This document shows positions 1 to 11,809 of a DNA stretch of 64,000 bases, piece by piece. The notes beneath the pieces are model-generated. The model was not told the origin of the DNA and did no database searches. It was given only the letters and a program-made list of their open reading frames with translations. The position numbers and the translations under genes were made by a program. Position 1 is the first letter of the stretch, and each line of letters starts with the position of its first letter. This DNA comes from Planococcus citri (taxonomy: Eukaryota > Arthropoda > Insecta > Hemiptera > Pseudococcidae). Location: NCBI RefSeq assembly GCF_950023065.1, contig NC_088679.1:31248001-31312000 (forward strand), written 5' to 3'.

Positions 1-653
1 CTAGGACGTACGGTTCGTCCGGTACACGCAAAAAACTAAAGAGACTAAAAATTTTCAAAAAATTTCCCTGTTTTTCCAATTTTTTACCCTTTTTTTTGTG
101 GCACTTTTCTCATTTTCTCCGCTTCTTTCAACGTTAGAAGGTCAAACTAAAGCTCATTTTGTAGAGAAAGAATAGGACTAAACTCGTTCCATTTACTCCG
201 AAACTCTGAAACCAACTGTTTCCCTTGTACACACGATCGCGTTGAAAACCCCATAAGAGTGTTAACATCATTCTGAGACACCCTGTATATGCTCGTAAGA
301 ATAAATAATAATAAGTGTAAAATGATCGATCAAATTATTATTTTATATTTTTTTGATTTTTTTCATCGTAATAGAGAAATAAATAAATTCAGTTTCTCAT
401 TTCTTACCTTTTTTTCCTAGTGATATTTCAGTACATGATTAAATATGTACCTACCTACCTATACCTAATACTTGAAATAAAAATAACAATTTCTCATAGT
501 TTTTGCATTTTTTAATTTTTATTTTCATTTAAATTTTTAATTCATTTACTTTACAACAGAAATGAAAATTTGAAAAATAATAATTTGATCAAACAAATTA
601 CCTATAATTATTTTTATTTTATTTATTGTTATATTTCTATAATATTGTAAAAA
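1..653. other. AT-rich sequence without a recognisable gene
   Basis: No coding frame, RNA gene or clear repeat was recognised here. The sequence is dominated by A/T runs. The stretch 733-1070, after the small hairpin element, has the same character. Confidence 0.6.
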
Positions 654-732
654 AAACATCGGAGCTAGCATTCGGACGTAAGTTTTTTTTCGTAATGAAA
701 ATACTTACCTCCGAATGCTAGCTCCGATGTTT
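654..732. repeat. 79-bp hairpin element (mini-MITE)
   Basis: Two arms of about 30 bases (654-683 and 702-732) are reverse complements except for one unpaired base. The arm reads AAACATCGGAGCTAGCATTC and continues to GTAAGT. The loop is about 18 bases. The size and near-perfect arms fit a very short inverted-repeat element. No clear target duplication was seen. Confidence 0.7.
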
Positions 733-1070
733 CAATTTTCCGATTTCAATTTCATCATTCATGGCATCATGGCTCATAATATTTATGTAAAATAAATAAA
801 ATTTCAAGAAAAAATTCTCCTAAAAAACTTTTAAAATAAAAAAATTAAAAAGTTCAATAACTCAATAAAAAAATGTTGAAAAAAAAATCTCGAATTGAAA
901 TTGTCCTAGAATCATCAATCATTTTTTCCAACGGAAAAAATTACAATTCGATAGTAAATGACAAGATGTAAATTTTTTTGGAGCTTTGCTGACTTTTCTT
1001 TTTTTTTTTGAGTAAAAAAAATTTTTCGTAGCTATGAATATGAAATATGAATACAGCCATAGAATTGTAT

Positions 1071-1804
1071 GATAAATGCACTTTCCCATTTTTTCCTCAT
1101 TTGTTTGGACATGAACTAAAAAAAATTAAATTTCCTATTGATTGCCTGATTGGTAATATTGATTATTGACATACATATTTTTTCTCAATAGTCAATTTTG
1201 TACAAAAATTGTGATTTTTAATTTTAACATTATATTATTTTTTATGAACAAATTATACAAATAAATACAATATTGTCAACTCTGAATTAGAATTAGAATT
1301 ACCTATGCGAAATTTTCACTTTAATTTTCATTTTTCAGAAAACACATAGGTATTTTAATAAGCCAAACTCAAAACGTGCAGAATTTTATCCTCTTCAAAA
1401 TTTGTTTATTATCCAAAGCGCTATAAAAAAATAAGTAGCAGTTTAATTGAAGTTGAATTTTTACCGCGCGCAACAATCTTTTACGACTTTGAGCTTCAAT
1501 AAGTTTCGAACTGTTAGTGCTAGCGTTTTGAATGAAAACTCATTTTGAAGAGGATAAAATTCTGCAAATTTTGGTTTATTAAAATACGATGTAGTTGATG
1601 AAAATTTCGCGTAATTTTAATTCAAAATTGACATGCATAAAAATTTGTTCATAAAAATGAATATTAAAAATCACCATTTTCGTGTGAAATTGAAAAAAAT
1701 TTATACCAATCGATAGGAAATTTCATCTTCTTTAGTTCAAGTCCAAAAAAAATTTTTCCAAACCACTTCATTTTCATGAAAAGTGGGAGAAAACGCATTT
1801 ATCC
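1071..1804. repeat. Fold-back element, family C (copy 1)
   Basis: The two halves are inverted copies of each other. GATAAATGC near 1071 pairs with GCATTTATC near 1796. TTTCCTATTGATTG (1130) pairs with CAATCGATAGGAAA (1707). GCAGAATTTTATCCTCTTC (1379) pairs with GAAGAGGATAAAATTCTGC (1548). The same words recur in the elements at 11.8-12.1 kb and 13.5-14.8 kb, so this is one copy of a dispersed family. No transposase frame is present, so it would be non-autonomous. Confidence 0.7.
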
Positions 1805-1951
1805 TATGCGTCTACGGCTGTTTTACTCGCATGTTTACGTTTTCTTAGCACCCATTTCGATCTGACGCGCTCTGTCGGATTAGTTCAAGCGAGCTACACA
1901 TTGGAGGACGGTATTTTGAATTTTCTCCCGTTGAAGATTTTCGTCTTCCCC

Positions 1952-2454
1952 TAGACTGTCTATAACGCTCAGTAAGTTTTATCACGTGACTCCCACTTTT
2001 TGGAGCTATTCTCGTGATAATGATAACAGGCAAACGGGAACTCGTATTTTACAAGTGAATTTGAGCGTAATTTTTGCAATTGATCGACTTTTGTGAACTC
2101 GTGTTTTGAAATAATGTTTTCTGAAACGAAAGGATTCAATATCACAAGAAATGAAAGCATTTGCGCTATTATTTGGTGAGTTTTTACCGAATTTCGACCT
2201 CTCAGAGACACTAAAACGATCGTAAAATCCGTCCGTAAGTACTTAGCTTGTACAATTCAGTTCATTGTTCTTCAGGACAACACAAATAACAATTTAAAAC
2301 TCCGACACTAAAAAAATTCACCGTAGATCGTTCATAATTGAAGTCGAAACTTGGTCATATGCAGGGAAACGGGCAATTCCCATTTCCTTGCAATCATTAT
2401 CACGAGAATAAGTCCATCACGTGATCAAACTTACTGAGCGTATATAGTGCCCTA
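1952..2454. repeat. Inverted-repeat element of about 0.5 kb
   Basis: The ends are inverted copies over roughly 90 bases. Shared words are CGCTCAGTAAGTTT, ATCACGTGA and TTCTCGTGATAATGAT, on the left at 1968-2028 and inverted at 2392-2441. Both borders show TAG/CTA, compatible with a TA target site. The internal part has no credible gene. Confidence 0.6.
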
Positions 2455-2617
2455 GCGTATAGAGGTATTTAGTTGAAATGAAATAGGAAAATTGACGTGA
2501 AAAAGACTCGGTCCCTTCTTTCCGTGAACAGACTATAGCGCGGGGTAGCGCCGGTCAGAAAGTAGACCGAGTTCATCGACCTTGCAGCTTAATCAGTTCG
2601 CTTGGACAACGATATTA

Positions 2618-2817
2618 GGGGTGTTCGAGCGCTCTCCAGCAAGTTACAGAAACCTGCAGCAAATACAGAAAACGTTGAAATTTTTTTACAGTTTTTTGTA
2701 AAATCGCATTGTAGCAATCTATAGTCAATTTTGAGTCTATCATGAGCGCTCGAAACCCCCAAATTTTTTACATTTTCTGTAAATTCTGCAGCGTTCTGTA
2801 GAGCGCTCGAACACCCC
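2618..2817. mobile_element. 200-bp MITE with TA target site
   Basis: The terminal repeat GGGGTGTTCGAGCGCTCT at 2618 is matched by its reverse complement ending at 2817. Both ends are flanked by TA (2616-2617 and 2818-2819). The inner parts of both arms also resemble each other. A TA duplication with short inverted ends is the usual signature of Tc1/mariner-derived MITEs. Confidence 0.75.
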
Positions 2818-2819
2818 TA

Positions 2820-3320
2820 TTATTTACAAGGTCGATGACCGAGTTAGACTGGTAAACAAAACGAACATGCTTCTATTGACATTATACCTCTGAGGTACAT
2901 ATAACGTCAATGGAAGAAAGCCTTTACCCTTTAGTTTCTTCTGTTGTTAAGTGTACATAATTATGTTTGTTGTCGTTGTTAAGGGGATATTCTCAATACA
3001 TGGTAGCATATCTGTTCGCCTGCCAAACTTCAACCACATAATTCAGAGCCATTTGGTCATGAAATGGCTTTAAATTTGGTATATACGTTTTTCAAGACAT
3101 TTTGAACAATCCTGTGCATGCATCGATCAAGTTTGACATCAAGGGGTAACGTTCAGTTTAATTACAAGACAAATTTAGAGTGTCCGGATGGAGGTAAATT
3201 ACTCTAAATATATTGGTAAATTGTGTTGAAAGTTGTGTATTTAATTATCATTGCGCATAGCACGTTATTACGTATTATTGTTGACTCGACAATCGTTATT
3301 GGCAATAAATTTCTGTAAGC
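2820..3320. other. Non-coding stretch before the tra2 retrocopy
   Basis: No gene is seen. The last tens of bases before 3321 may be the retroposed 5' untranslated part of the transformer-2 message, but I cannot locate the insertion point. Confidence 0.4.
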
Positions 3321-4092
3321 ATGAGCGACCAAGAAAGCTCGGACCGTAGCGGTTCAGCATCTCGTAGTAGCGAAAACGGCGAAGGAAGCGATTCGCGTTC
3401 CTGGAGCGGAAGTCGATCACCCAGACGTTCCGGCAGCCGCGAGCCGTAGCCGATCCAGATTTCGTAGAGGATCCTACCGTTACAGTAAATACCGCTCAAG
3501 ATCCAGATCACGATCACGTCGTTCGTACAAAAGATCACGATACTCTAGATCCAGATCACGATCTTACTCCTGTAATCGAAGCCACTCTGTAGTCCTGCGT
3601 ACGGTCGCCGGAGAAATATCAGAAACGGTGATCCTAAGCCTAATCGTTGCCTAGGTGTATTTGGCCTCAGCATATACACGACAGAACGTCAAATTCGCGA
3701 TATATTCTCTAAATATGGAATGTTGGAAAGCGTTCAGGTAATTTTCGACGCGAAAACTGGCCGTTCCAGAGGTTTCTGTTTTGTTTATTATAAACAAGAA
3801 GAAGATTGCTAAAAATGGCCAAAGAACAATGCACCGGAATGGAAATAGATGGACACGTATTCGCGTTGATTTCTCTATAACTCAATGAGCTAATACACCA
3901 ACTCCTGGTATTTATGTGGTTAATCCTACATACACCAGAGACGATCGTAAAAGGCGTAGAATGAATTACTACGATGACGATTACAGTTACCGTGGTGGTC
4001 ACAGACGTTCTCCATCACCTTATCGAAGTCGTTATCGGTCCAGATATCACGATTGATCTCGTTCACGATCTTATTCGCCTCGCCGATATTAA
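3321..4092 (+). pseudogene. tra2: Processed pseudogene of transformer-2 (splicing factor)
   Basis: Transformer-2 is an SR-type RNA-binding protein that, with Tra in insects, controls sex-specific splicing. Here an ATG at 3321 opens an RS-rich N-terminus. A frameshift then gives a stop at 3447-3449, while the RS region carries on in another frame to about 3585. The RRM is read in a third frame from about 3645: RNP2 is LGVFGLSIYTTE and RNP1 is RGFCFVYY, followed (after a stop near 3810 and another frameshift) by KEQCTGMEIDG, a Tra2 signature. The C-terminal linker TPTPGIY and a second RS tail are recognisable and end at TAA 4090-4092. The complete RS1-RRM-RS2 order is present without introns, so this is a retrocopy. 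With at least three stops or frameshifts it is dead as a protein gene. No poly-A tail or target duplication is visible. Confidence 0.9.
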
Positions 4093-5387
4093 TTTCTACT
4101 ACATTTTGTCGGATATTTTTTTTTCTTGACTGTGCCAGGAACAGTGCCGGTTTTAAGGGGGGGGGGGTTTGGGTGATAACCCCCCCCCCCTAGAGGCCAG
4201 TTTTTTGGAAACAATTTTGATGCTATAAAGTGGGAATTTTCCAAGTATTTTTGCGCTCTTGTTTCACTGAGATGGATGCCGATTACAAACCGATGTTCAT
4301 TTTTTTCATATTTTTTGAGAAGAAGAAGCCTTTTTTTTTCTTCTCAAGCCCACATTATAGGTATATTCGTACACGATTTACTTTGAATAATACTTTGCAG
4401 GCAAATTTCAGTCACTGAGGTCCCTCCTTTTTAAAAATTAAATAAATAAATGACATATTCATTCAGTGGTGTGGCCAGGGAGTGAAGGGGGCCATTGTCC
4501 TCCCTTGCGAACGAAAATTTTAAATAAAACATGCAAAAGTGAACGTTTTTTTTTGTTGTTCAGACTCATTTTTTCTAAAAATTTTCGCTCTCGCTTCGCT
4601 CGAGCAGTAATTGTACCTTCATTTTCATAATATAATCACCACACATCACGATAGGTTTCCAGAAAATGACTCCTAATTTCGATTTTTCATGCCTAAAAAT
4701 CTGGTTTTGCCTCCTCCTTGAGGAAATTCTGACTATGGCACTGTATTTATTTGATTTCTGCTCTCGGAGAAGCTTAATTTTACCCCCCCCCCCCCCCTCA
4801 CCCAAAAAAATGAGATGGCAAAATTGTTTGGTTCTGACCCAATTATCCCCCTCCAAGGAAAAATCCTGGCACCGGTACTGGCCAGGAGTCACTATTTTTA
4901 AAATCGCGTTTTTTCTCTCCTCTTTTTCTAAGTTTTCATTTCTTTTTTTTAGTTGCTTAGACCTATATATTTGCGTATATATTTATTTAATTTTAGTTTT
5001 ATCTGATTAATTTTTCTCTTCTTATTTTATTTTCATTCTGTTTTTGGATATTTCTCACATAGGTATTAAAAAATCGCGTTAAAGGTACCTAGATTAGATT
5101 AGATTAGATTATTAGATTTTTAGTTTAATTAGATTAGATAATTAGATGATGTGTTTTTCGTAGACAAATGTTCCATGCTCAAAACCATCGTCGAATTTTC
5201 TACTATCCTTCGTTCATTTCCGATAGTAAATTTGCATAGATCTGTGGGAAGTCGTGATTCGAAACAGTTATCGGCAGCGTTTCATATAAATCATTGCGTC
5301 TTAGGTGAGTCATCTCATCAACCTCTTCGTCGAAATAATCCAGTAGTTTCTCTTTCTGTAGATATTTGTTCGTCTTGGTGATTTGTA
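4093..5387. other. No gene; poly-G/C tracts and TAGAT simple repeat
   Basis: A G11 run (4157-4167) and a C11 run (4180-4190) face each other as a small G/C hairpin. A C15 run lies at 4783-4797. A degenerate TAGAT repeat covers about 5089-5150. Short open frames here are caused by these tracts and are not supported as genes. Confidence 0.6.
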
Positions 5388-5543
5388 TCTACTTAATAAA
5401 TTGAAGTGGTGTTTTCTTTGTAACGCCATCACTGCAAAACGGCTGGGCGGAAAATTATGAAAAAATCTACTTAATAAATTGAAGTGGTGTTTTCTTTGTA
5501 ACGCCATCACTGCAAAACGGCTGGGCGGAAAATTATGAAAAAA
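5388..5543. repeat. Tandem duplication, 78 bp x 2
   Basis: The unit beginning TCTACTTAATAAATTGAAG at 5388 is repeated at 5466 with essentially no change. The lack of divergence points to a recent local duplication or a collapsed or expanded array in the assembly. Confidence 0.85.
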
Positions 5544-6440
5544 TACTCAAAATGTTCAGCGTGATGCGTAGATGGTTGTACTGAAATTTTTTTCGCGATT
5601 ATAGGCCTTAAAAAGCTGTAATTAAGCTTCAAAGTTTTGATGACGTCACGAATATCTTTGAGCTTTCATTTCGCTGCCGAACATTTCCGATTTGCTAAGC
5701 ATTTTACAAAATCATCGAAATTCAATTTTTAACATACTTAGAGAATAGGAGATCGAAGGTGGATCTATTCCTGAAAAAACTGGAAAAGTATGGGAGAAAC
5801 TCATTGGCCAATTATATCTCTTCAACTTCAATTTTTTTTCACTTAGTCAATTTGGATTTTTACTCCTTGCATAAAAATCGGTTTAAAAACAGGAAATTTG
5901 ATAAATAGGTGTACAGAACAGTTTAATTTTTTTGAATGTCCAGTGTAAAATCAGTTTAAATCCAGGGAATTTTGAATCAAAAATTGCCAAGACGCCATCA
6001 CTGCAAAAAGGCTGAACGGAAAATTGTGAAAAATTACTCAAAATGTTCGGCGTAATACGCAGATGGTGGTACTGAAAATTTTTTCGCGATTAGACCCCTC
6101 AAAAAGCTTTAATTTAAGCTTCCAAGTTTTAATGACGTCATCAAGAGCTTTCATTTCGCCACCGAATATTTTCGATTCGCTAAGAATTTTACAAAATCAT
6201 AAAATCTTCAATTTTCAACATATGTACTTAGGTAGGTACTTGGAGAATAGGAGATCGAAGGTGAATCTATTCCTGAAGAAACTCGAAGAGTATGGGTGAA
6301 CTCATTGGCCAACCATATCTCTTCAAATTCAATGTTTTTTTTTTTCACTTGGTCCATTTGGAATTTTTACTCATTGCATGCAAATCAGTTTAAAAACGGG
6401 AAATTTGATAAGTATATCCAAAATGGTTAGATTTTTTTCT
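5501..6440. repeat. Direct repeat, about 490-bp unit, two diverged copies
   Basis: ACGCCATCACTGCAAAA begins at 5501 and again at 5992 (offset 491). The copies share words such as ACTCAAAATGTTC, TTTTCGCGATTA, GAGAATAGGAGATCGAAGG and ACTCATTGGCCAA in the same order, with frequent substitutions and small indels. This is an old tandem duplication of a non-coding repeat. Confidence 0.8.
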
Positions 6441-6659
6441 GATTGTCAACTTGAAAATTTTTACACCTCGCATAAGATCAGTTTAAATACAAGAACTTTG
6501 ATATTATGTATATCCAGTCAACAATGGTTTATTTTTTTAAGTTTAATCCAGAATGGTTTCATTTTTCAAGTTTAAATCCATGGAATCAAATGGTAATCTT
6601 GCCCTCATCTTATGTAATAGGTGCACCACTATACATGGCAGAAAAGATGCAAGATAAAA

Positions 6660-7840
6660 AAATTGAAAATTTTAATTTTGATAATTGAAAGAGCAATGTT
6701 TTTGTTAGGGGAAGAAATTGATTTTTTTAGCTTGAAAATTTCAAAATTTAACAAGTGATTCATTGTAGAAATTTCAGTTTGAAATAACAAAAGCAAAAAT
6801 ACCCAAACGAAGTGAGGGCAAATGCTCTCAGAATTTTGGAATTCGAGAAGTAAAAAAAATCTATGTGAGAAGTTTATTTATCTACAAATTTAAATAAATA
6901 ATAGATTTTTAAAAAAATTGATTTTGGAAAAAAGCGAACATATGAGAGGAGAGAGGGGCGTTAAAAGTGGAAATATAGCACTTTTGAGTGATTTTTTTGA
7001 CGATGACATATTCTATGTAGTAGGTACACCCTCAGAAATTTCTTATGTACAGGAAGAGAAGGGGAAGTGTTCAAAGTGGAAATATAACAATTTTGAGCAA
7101 AAAAAAATTGTTCATGAGTAAACCAACATTCCAGTTCAAAAGTCTACAGTTTCCTTTAAAATTGAGTGAGCCCTCAAAGGGATGAAATTTCGAAAAATTC
7201 AACATGGGTATGAATATATGGGTTTTTTAGGATGCCGAATTTAATTTTCTGGATGGTTGAATCCCAAACGAAGTGAGGGTTAAATGCTCTCAGAATTTTG
7301 TAATTCGAGAAAAAAAAAAAGTCCACATGAGAAGTTTATAAACCTATTTTTTTGAATTTGAAGGAATGATAGATTTTTAGAAAGTTTGATTTTGAAAAAA
7401 AAAACAACAACAGAAAAACGAATAGGCCTGAGCCAAAAATGTGCTTCAAGTTCAAAAATTCGGCAATTTAATCCTTTTATTATGACTAAAAATTGATACT
7501 TGATACATCTATGTGGGTAATTAGGTTAAGTATAGGTATTCATAGTCTATTATGACTTATAAAAAATTTTCATTTTCATTTTGTAAATAAAAATGTAATA
7601 ATCAAACAAATTGAGCCAGGAATAGCGAGGGCAAAATCTTTTGAAAATTTTCATTTTGATAATTGAGATTGAGAGAACGATGTTTTCTTATGGGAAGAAT
7701 TCGATTTCTTGGCTTAAAAACTTAAAAATTTGAGTGATTTTTTGTAGAAATTTCAGTTTTAAAAAACATAAGCAAAACGACCAAATCAAGTTTAGGGCAA
7801 AAGCTCTCAAAATTTTGGATTTCGAGAAGTAAAAAAACGT
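6660..7840. repeat. Dispersed repeat with GAGGGCAAA-GCTCTC core
   Basis: The core GAAGTGAGGGCAAATGCTCTC occurs near 6815. It recurs in varied form near 7270 and 7790, each time followed by AATTTTGG or a similar word, a TTCGAGAA word and an A-run. The segments 6690-6880 and 7660-7840 align over their length. A related word (GAGCGAAGCGAGGGCAAAAGC) is at 24450 inside an ihog intron. No gene is present. Confidence 0.6.
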
Positions 7841-8629
7841 TTTCTTTCTGGTAAATAAGTAAATCCCTTCATTAAAACTAAAAATTTACAAAACTTAACG
7901 ATTTCGTCGAGTCGGCCAGAACGTTTTCAAGATTTAACAAATTTGGGGAGGGGTGTCTACCTAATCAATAGCTTATCCCCCAAGTTTCGTGTATGTCGAC
8001 CTTGAAGGACCAAACAGTAACTAGAAGCTTCAAAACGAGTTGGAAGCACTTGCACTAGATTACATAGGGTCAGAAATTAGTTTGCAGATTGAATTTTGGC
8101 TTTCTAAATCCATTTGATGAAATTTTGTGGGAATTTCAAATTTCAAAAATCTGCTGAAGGATCTAAAAATTTTACAAAAATTGATGTAGGCTACAAAATG
8201 ACTGGAACCCACCGATTAGAAAGAAGGGTAAATTGATAAAAAAAAATTAATCGCGATGCTGCGATTCAACTACAACGATTCACTTTTGTTTTGGTGAATA
8301 CGATTCAGAGTCTGTTTCTGAATTCGATTCAAAATTGATTCGCGATTCATTTCTGCGATTCGAATCGCACAGTTTCTAATTTTAACCATAGACTCAAGTT
8401 GGAAGGTAGATATGGTCCACTGGACTTTGGATTTTCAAAAATGTCATCGTAATTCGTAATTCGGGATTTGTCCAGGAGAAATGGACCTTACGATGAAATC
8501 ACAAATTTTTCAATGTAGCCAAAAAATGACAAAAATATCAAAAATTACCATTTTTTAAATAATTTTTCAGTAACTATACGGTATTTTGCGAGATTTATTC
8601 CCTGCCCGAAGGGCGGGTCATTTTGCTTG
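7841..8629. other. No gene; GATTC-rich degenerate repeat
   Basis: The stretch 8228-8372 repeats GATTC/GATTCG words (about ten copies) without a fixed period. The rest shows nothing recognisable. Confidence 0.55.
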
Positions 8630-8633
8630 TTAA

Positions 8634-8935
8634 CCCTTTCACTGCTACGTGCGTATATATACGCTTTTCATGAGGTATGTCTCACTTGCTACGAGCTACG
8701 CTTTCAATTTTAAAATTTTAATTTCACGTTTTTTCAAATGCTAAGCAAATTTATACCTAGACCAATGTAATTCCATCACTGTTGATGACTAAATACTTCA
8801 GTTCATCTGTAATTTATCTTTTTTTTTTATTATTTAACCGAAAAAAACTGTTTGTGAATCATTGAACTTCAAGATTCTTGTTTTTTCCATTCCTAACTCA
8901 GCACAGGGGGTGTGCACACTTTTTCACATGGTTGA
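8634..8935. repeat. Relic of a piggyBac-like element (left end)
   Basis: TTAA (8630-8633) is followed by CCCTTTCACTGCTACGTGCG and a TATATA palindrome, as at the left end of the element at 13229. A stretch near 8897-8930 (CTCAGCACAGGG, GTGTG, CTTTTTCAC) resembles the inner right end of that element (15070-15105). The right terminus itself is missing, so this looks like a truncated copy of the same family. Confidence 0.55.
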
Positions 8936-9035
8936 AATGTGCAGTATGGATGTGTTTTCATGATTATTATAATAAAATGGGTAGAATATGACTCCTTCAA
9001 GATTCCTTGATGGTTTAGGCGGCTCCTCGGAGAAT

Positions 9036-9195
9036 AGACTAATGTAAAAATGTTACAAATAGTATTCGCTGCGCCGTACATCCATGTCAAATAAACATCA
9101 ACTATAGACAGTACAGGAAAGACAAATTACTCTGTGTTAGAACATTGTAAGTTGACGCGTCGTGGACGTTAGAGAGCGCTCGCGCATATACTTTT
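9036..9195. repeat. Left arm of a long-range inverted repeat
   Basis: This segment is found inverted at 12745-13043. Shared words include GCGCAGCGAATACTATTTGTAA, GACAGTACAGG and the GTGGACGTTAGAG-type stretch. Arms 4 kb apart could be the ends of one large element into which the elements at 9.9 and 12.1 kb inserted. They could also be two separate inverted copies. Confidence 0.55.
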
Positions 9196-9911
9196 GCATG
9201 TTCTTATGTAGCTTGAATGGTTTGAAATATGTCGCGTGTATTTTCTTATACTATTTTCAATTTTTCAAGCAAAATTACGGGAATATTATAAATTTGACTG
9301 ATATCTTTTATTTGGAGAATTTAAAGCTGCATCCACTGCATTTATTCAAAAATTTTATTCCCTGTTGAATTGAAATTGAAAACGAATAAGCAGTTTTGTT
9401 TTGTGTACAGTATGGTATAATTTCTCATTCTTTCATTCATTTTTTTTCATCCAATATAAAATGAAACGAAAATTACTAAAAATACGTTGAATTCACTAAA
9501 ACAAAAACAAAAATTCAACCTAAGAAAAAATACCCATTAAATCACTCAAGTACTAATATAGACTTATAAAATTCAGGGCCGTATTTATAGGAAGGCAACA
9601 TAGGGTCATAGGCACGTACCTAGGGCGGCAAATTTTAGCAAATTTTTCCAAAAAAAATTGAGTTATATTTTGGAAAAATTGAAAAAAAAATTGAGACAAA
9701 TATTCGACGTTGACCAAATACGTCTATCGACCGTTGAATATAGGTACTTAGCTACTTACCTATTGTTCAAATTCGATCGCGTTCGTTTGTGTACGTTGCC
9801 GTGTAGGTACCTATGTTCATTTTTCAAATTCCAAAAATTAAAAAATCGACTTCAATTTTTTTAATACCAATTTTCACTATTTTCCATCCATTTAAAATTT
9901 TCAAGGTATTA

Positions 9912-11293
9912 GTCCGGCATATGACAGTAGGAGTAATTGCACCCCCCCCCCCGCCGATCCACTGGGACAACTTTTTTCATAAAGGGGACATCCTAAGGAA
10001 CATTTTAAAGCAAACTTGCCAAAAAAAAGTTGACCTTACTTACAAAATGGCGGCCATTTTGATTGACAGGTCAGCCGAAATCGTAGATTTTGCGTTTTAA
10101 CATAGGACTTGCACGAACTTTTTCAAACTTTACAAAGGTAGATCGAAAGATCATGCAAAAATTCATCACTTGTCAAAATTTCAATTGCTAAAGTGCGTTT
10201 TTCGATTTTTGGTGAATTTTTGAAAATTGAATTTAGGCCAAAAATGAGGGAAAAAATCAAAATTTTACCAAATTGACCAAGAAAGCTGATATTTGGGATA
10301 TACCCTACTTTCGACATGCCAAATCGATTGGAAACGGTTTCAACCCGTTTTGAGTAGTTCTGGAGCCTCCAGCAGATTTTTGAAACTCGAAATTCCCACA
10401 AAATTTCATCAAAATGGAGTTGGAAAACTGAAATTTACTCTGCAAACTAATTTCAATACGCTACGAAGTCAGCTGCAGGGGAATTTCGAGTCGTTTTGGA
10501 TCCTCCAGCGACTTTTTAAACATTCCTAAAGCCTCCAGCAGATTTTTGAAACTTTAAATTTTCACAAAATTTCATCAAAAGGAGATGGAAAGCTGAAATT
10601 TACTCTACACTCCAATTTTAACACCCTCTGAAAACGACTTCTGATGGATTTCGAGTCATTTTAGAGCATCCAACGACTTTTTTGAAAATTACTGGAGCTT
10701 CCAGTAGATTTTTGAAAGTTGAAATTCACCTGCAGTACTTCGTAGCGTATTGAAATTAGTTTTTAGAATAAATTTTAGCTTTACAACTCCAATTTGATGG
10801 AATTTTGTGGGAATTTCGAGTTTCAAAAATCTGCTGGAGGCTCCAGAACTGCTCAAAACCGGTTGAAACCGCTTTCAATCGATTTTGCATGTCGAAAATA
10901 AGGTATATCCCAATTTTCAGCTTTCTTGGTCAATTTGGTAAAATTTTGATTTTTTCCCTCATTTTTGGCCTGAATTCGATTTTCAAAAATTCACCAAAAA
11001 TCGAAAAACGCACTTTAGCACTTGAAATTTTGACAAGTGATGAATTTTTGCATGATCTTTCGATCTACCTTTGTAAAGTTTGAAAAAGTTCGTGCAAGTC
11101 CTATGTTAAAACGCAAAATCTACGATTTCGGCTGACCTGTCAATCAAAATGGCCGCCATTTTGTAAGTAAAGCCAACTTTTTTTTGGCAAGTTTGCTTTA
11201 AAATGTTCCTTAGGATGTCCCCTTTAAGAAAAAAGTTGTCCCGGAGGATCGGCGGGGGGGGGGTGCAATTACTCCTATTGTCATATACCGGAC
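9912..11293. mobile_element. 1.38-kb palindromic element, family A (copy 1)
   Basis: The left arm (about 9912-10440) and right arm (about 10745-11293) are inverted copies. The termini GTCCGGCATATGACA and TGTCATATACCGGAC are flanked by TA on both sides (9910-9911 and 11294-11295), as for Tc1/mariner-type insertion. Each arm carries a G/C run next to GGATCGGCGG/CCGCCGATCC and the palindrome CAAAATGGC(G/C)GCCATTTTG. The centre (10350-10760) is a tandem repeat of about 166 bp, with GCCTCCAG-type words at 10365, 10531 and 10697. A 92-codon open frame exists in each arm as mirror images; I regard these as chance. No transposase is present. Confidence 0.8.
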
Positions 11294-11295
11294 TA

Positions 11296-11809
11296 TATTT
11301 TCGAAAAAATATATCAATCGATTTTTTTGTAAAATAATTAATTATTTGACCAGTTCTGAAATACTTAATTGAAAAATTAATTTTTTTTGATTATTTTTAA
11401 CCAAATTTGATTGAAAATCCAAAATCAATCGCCCAACACTTCAATTCAATACTCCGTTACTTTATAAATTGATAAATTGTGATGTATTTTTCAACTTATT
11501 TTATTAATTGATACTTTTTTTTTCATTAAAAAATTACGTTTTTATGGCCAGCTCATTTTTTAAAATGAAAATTCAAGTACCGGAGAATTGAGGATGGAAA
11601 AAATCAAAAAATGGGGGGGGGGGGCAAATTTCCAGGGACGCGAAAATGTTAAACCTGGCCCTGGATTTGACAGATATTTTTTCATTGGTTGAATTAAATT
11701 TTTGTTTTTGTTCTAGTGAATTCAACGTATTTTTATTTTTTAGCCATTCAAAATTCAAATGGAAATGGTTTTCAGTGTGAGAGGCTATTATTTACAATTT
11801 TGAGCTTTA
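11296..11809. other. No gene; AT-rich with a G12 run
   Basis: Nothing recognisable beyond a G12 run at 11613-11624. Confidence 0.55.

Noticed and set aside
3709..4002. 97-codon frame on the minus strand
   Set aside because: Antisense shadow of the transformer-2 pseudogene.
4575..5010. Overlapping frames with Pro or Gly runs on both strands
   Set aside because: Produced by a C15 tract; no homology signal.
10123..11083. Mirror-image 92-codon frames (10123-10401 minus, 10805-11083 plus) that look like a conserved protein
   Set aside because: They are the same sequence in the two arms of a palindrome, so the similarity is by duplication. The corresponding frame in the copies at 19.4 and 60.3 kb is broken, and no domain is recognisable.
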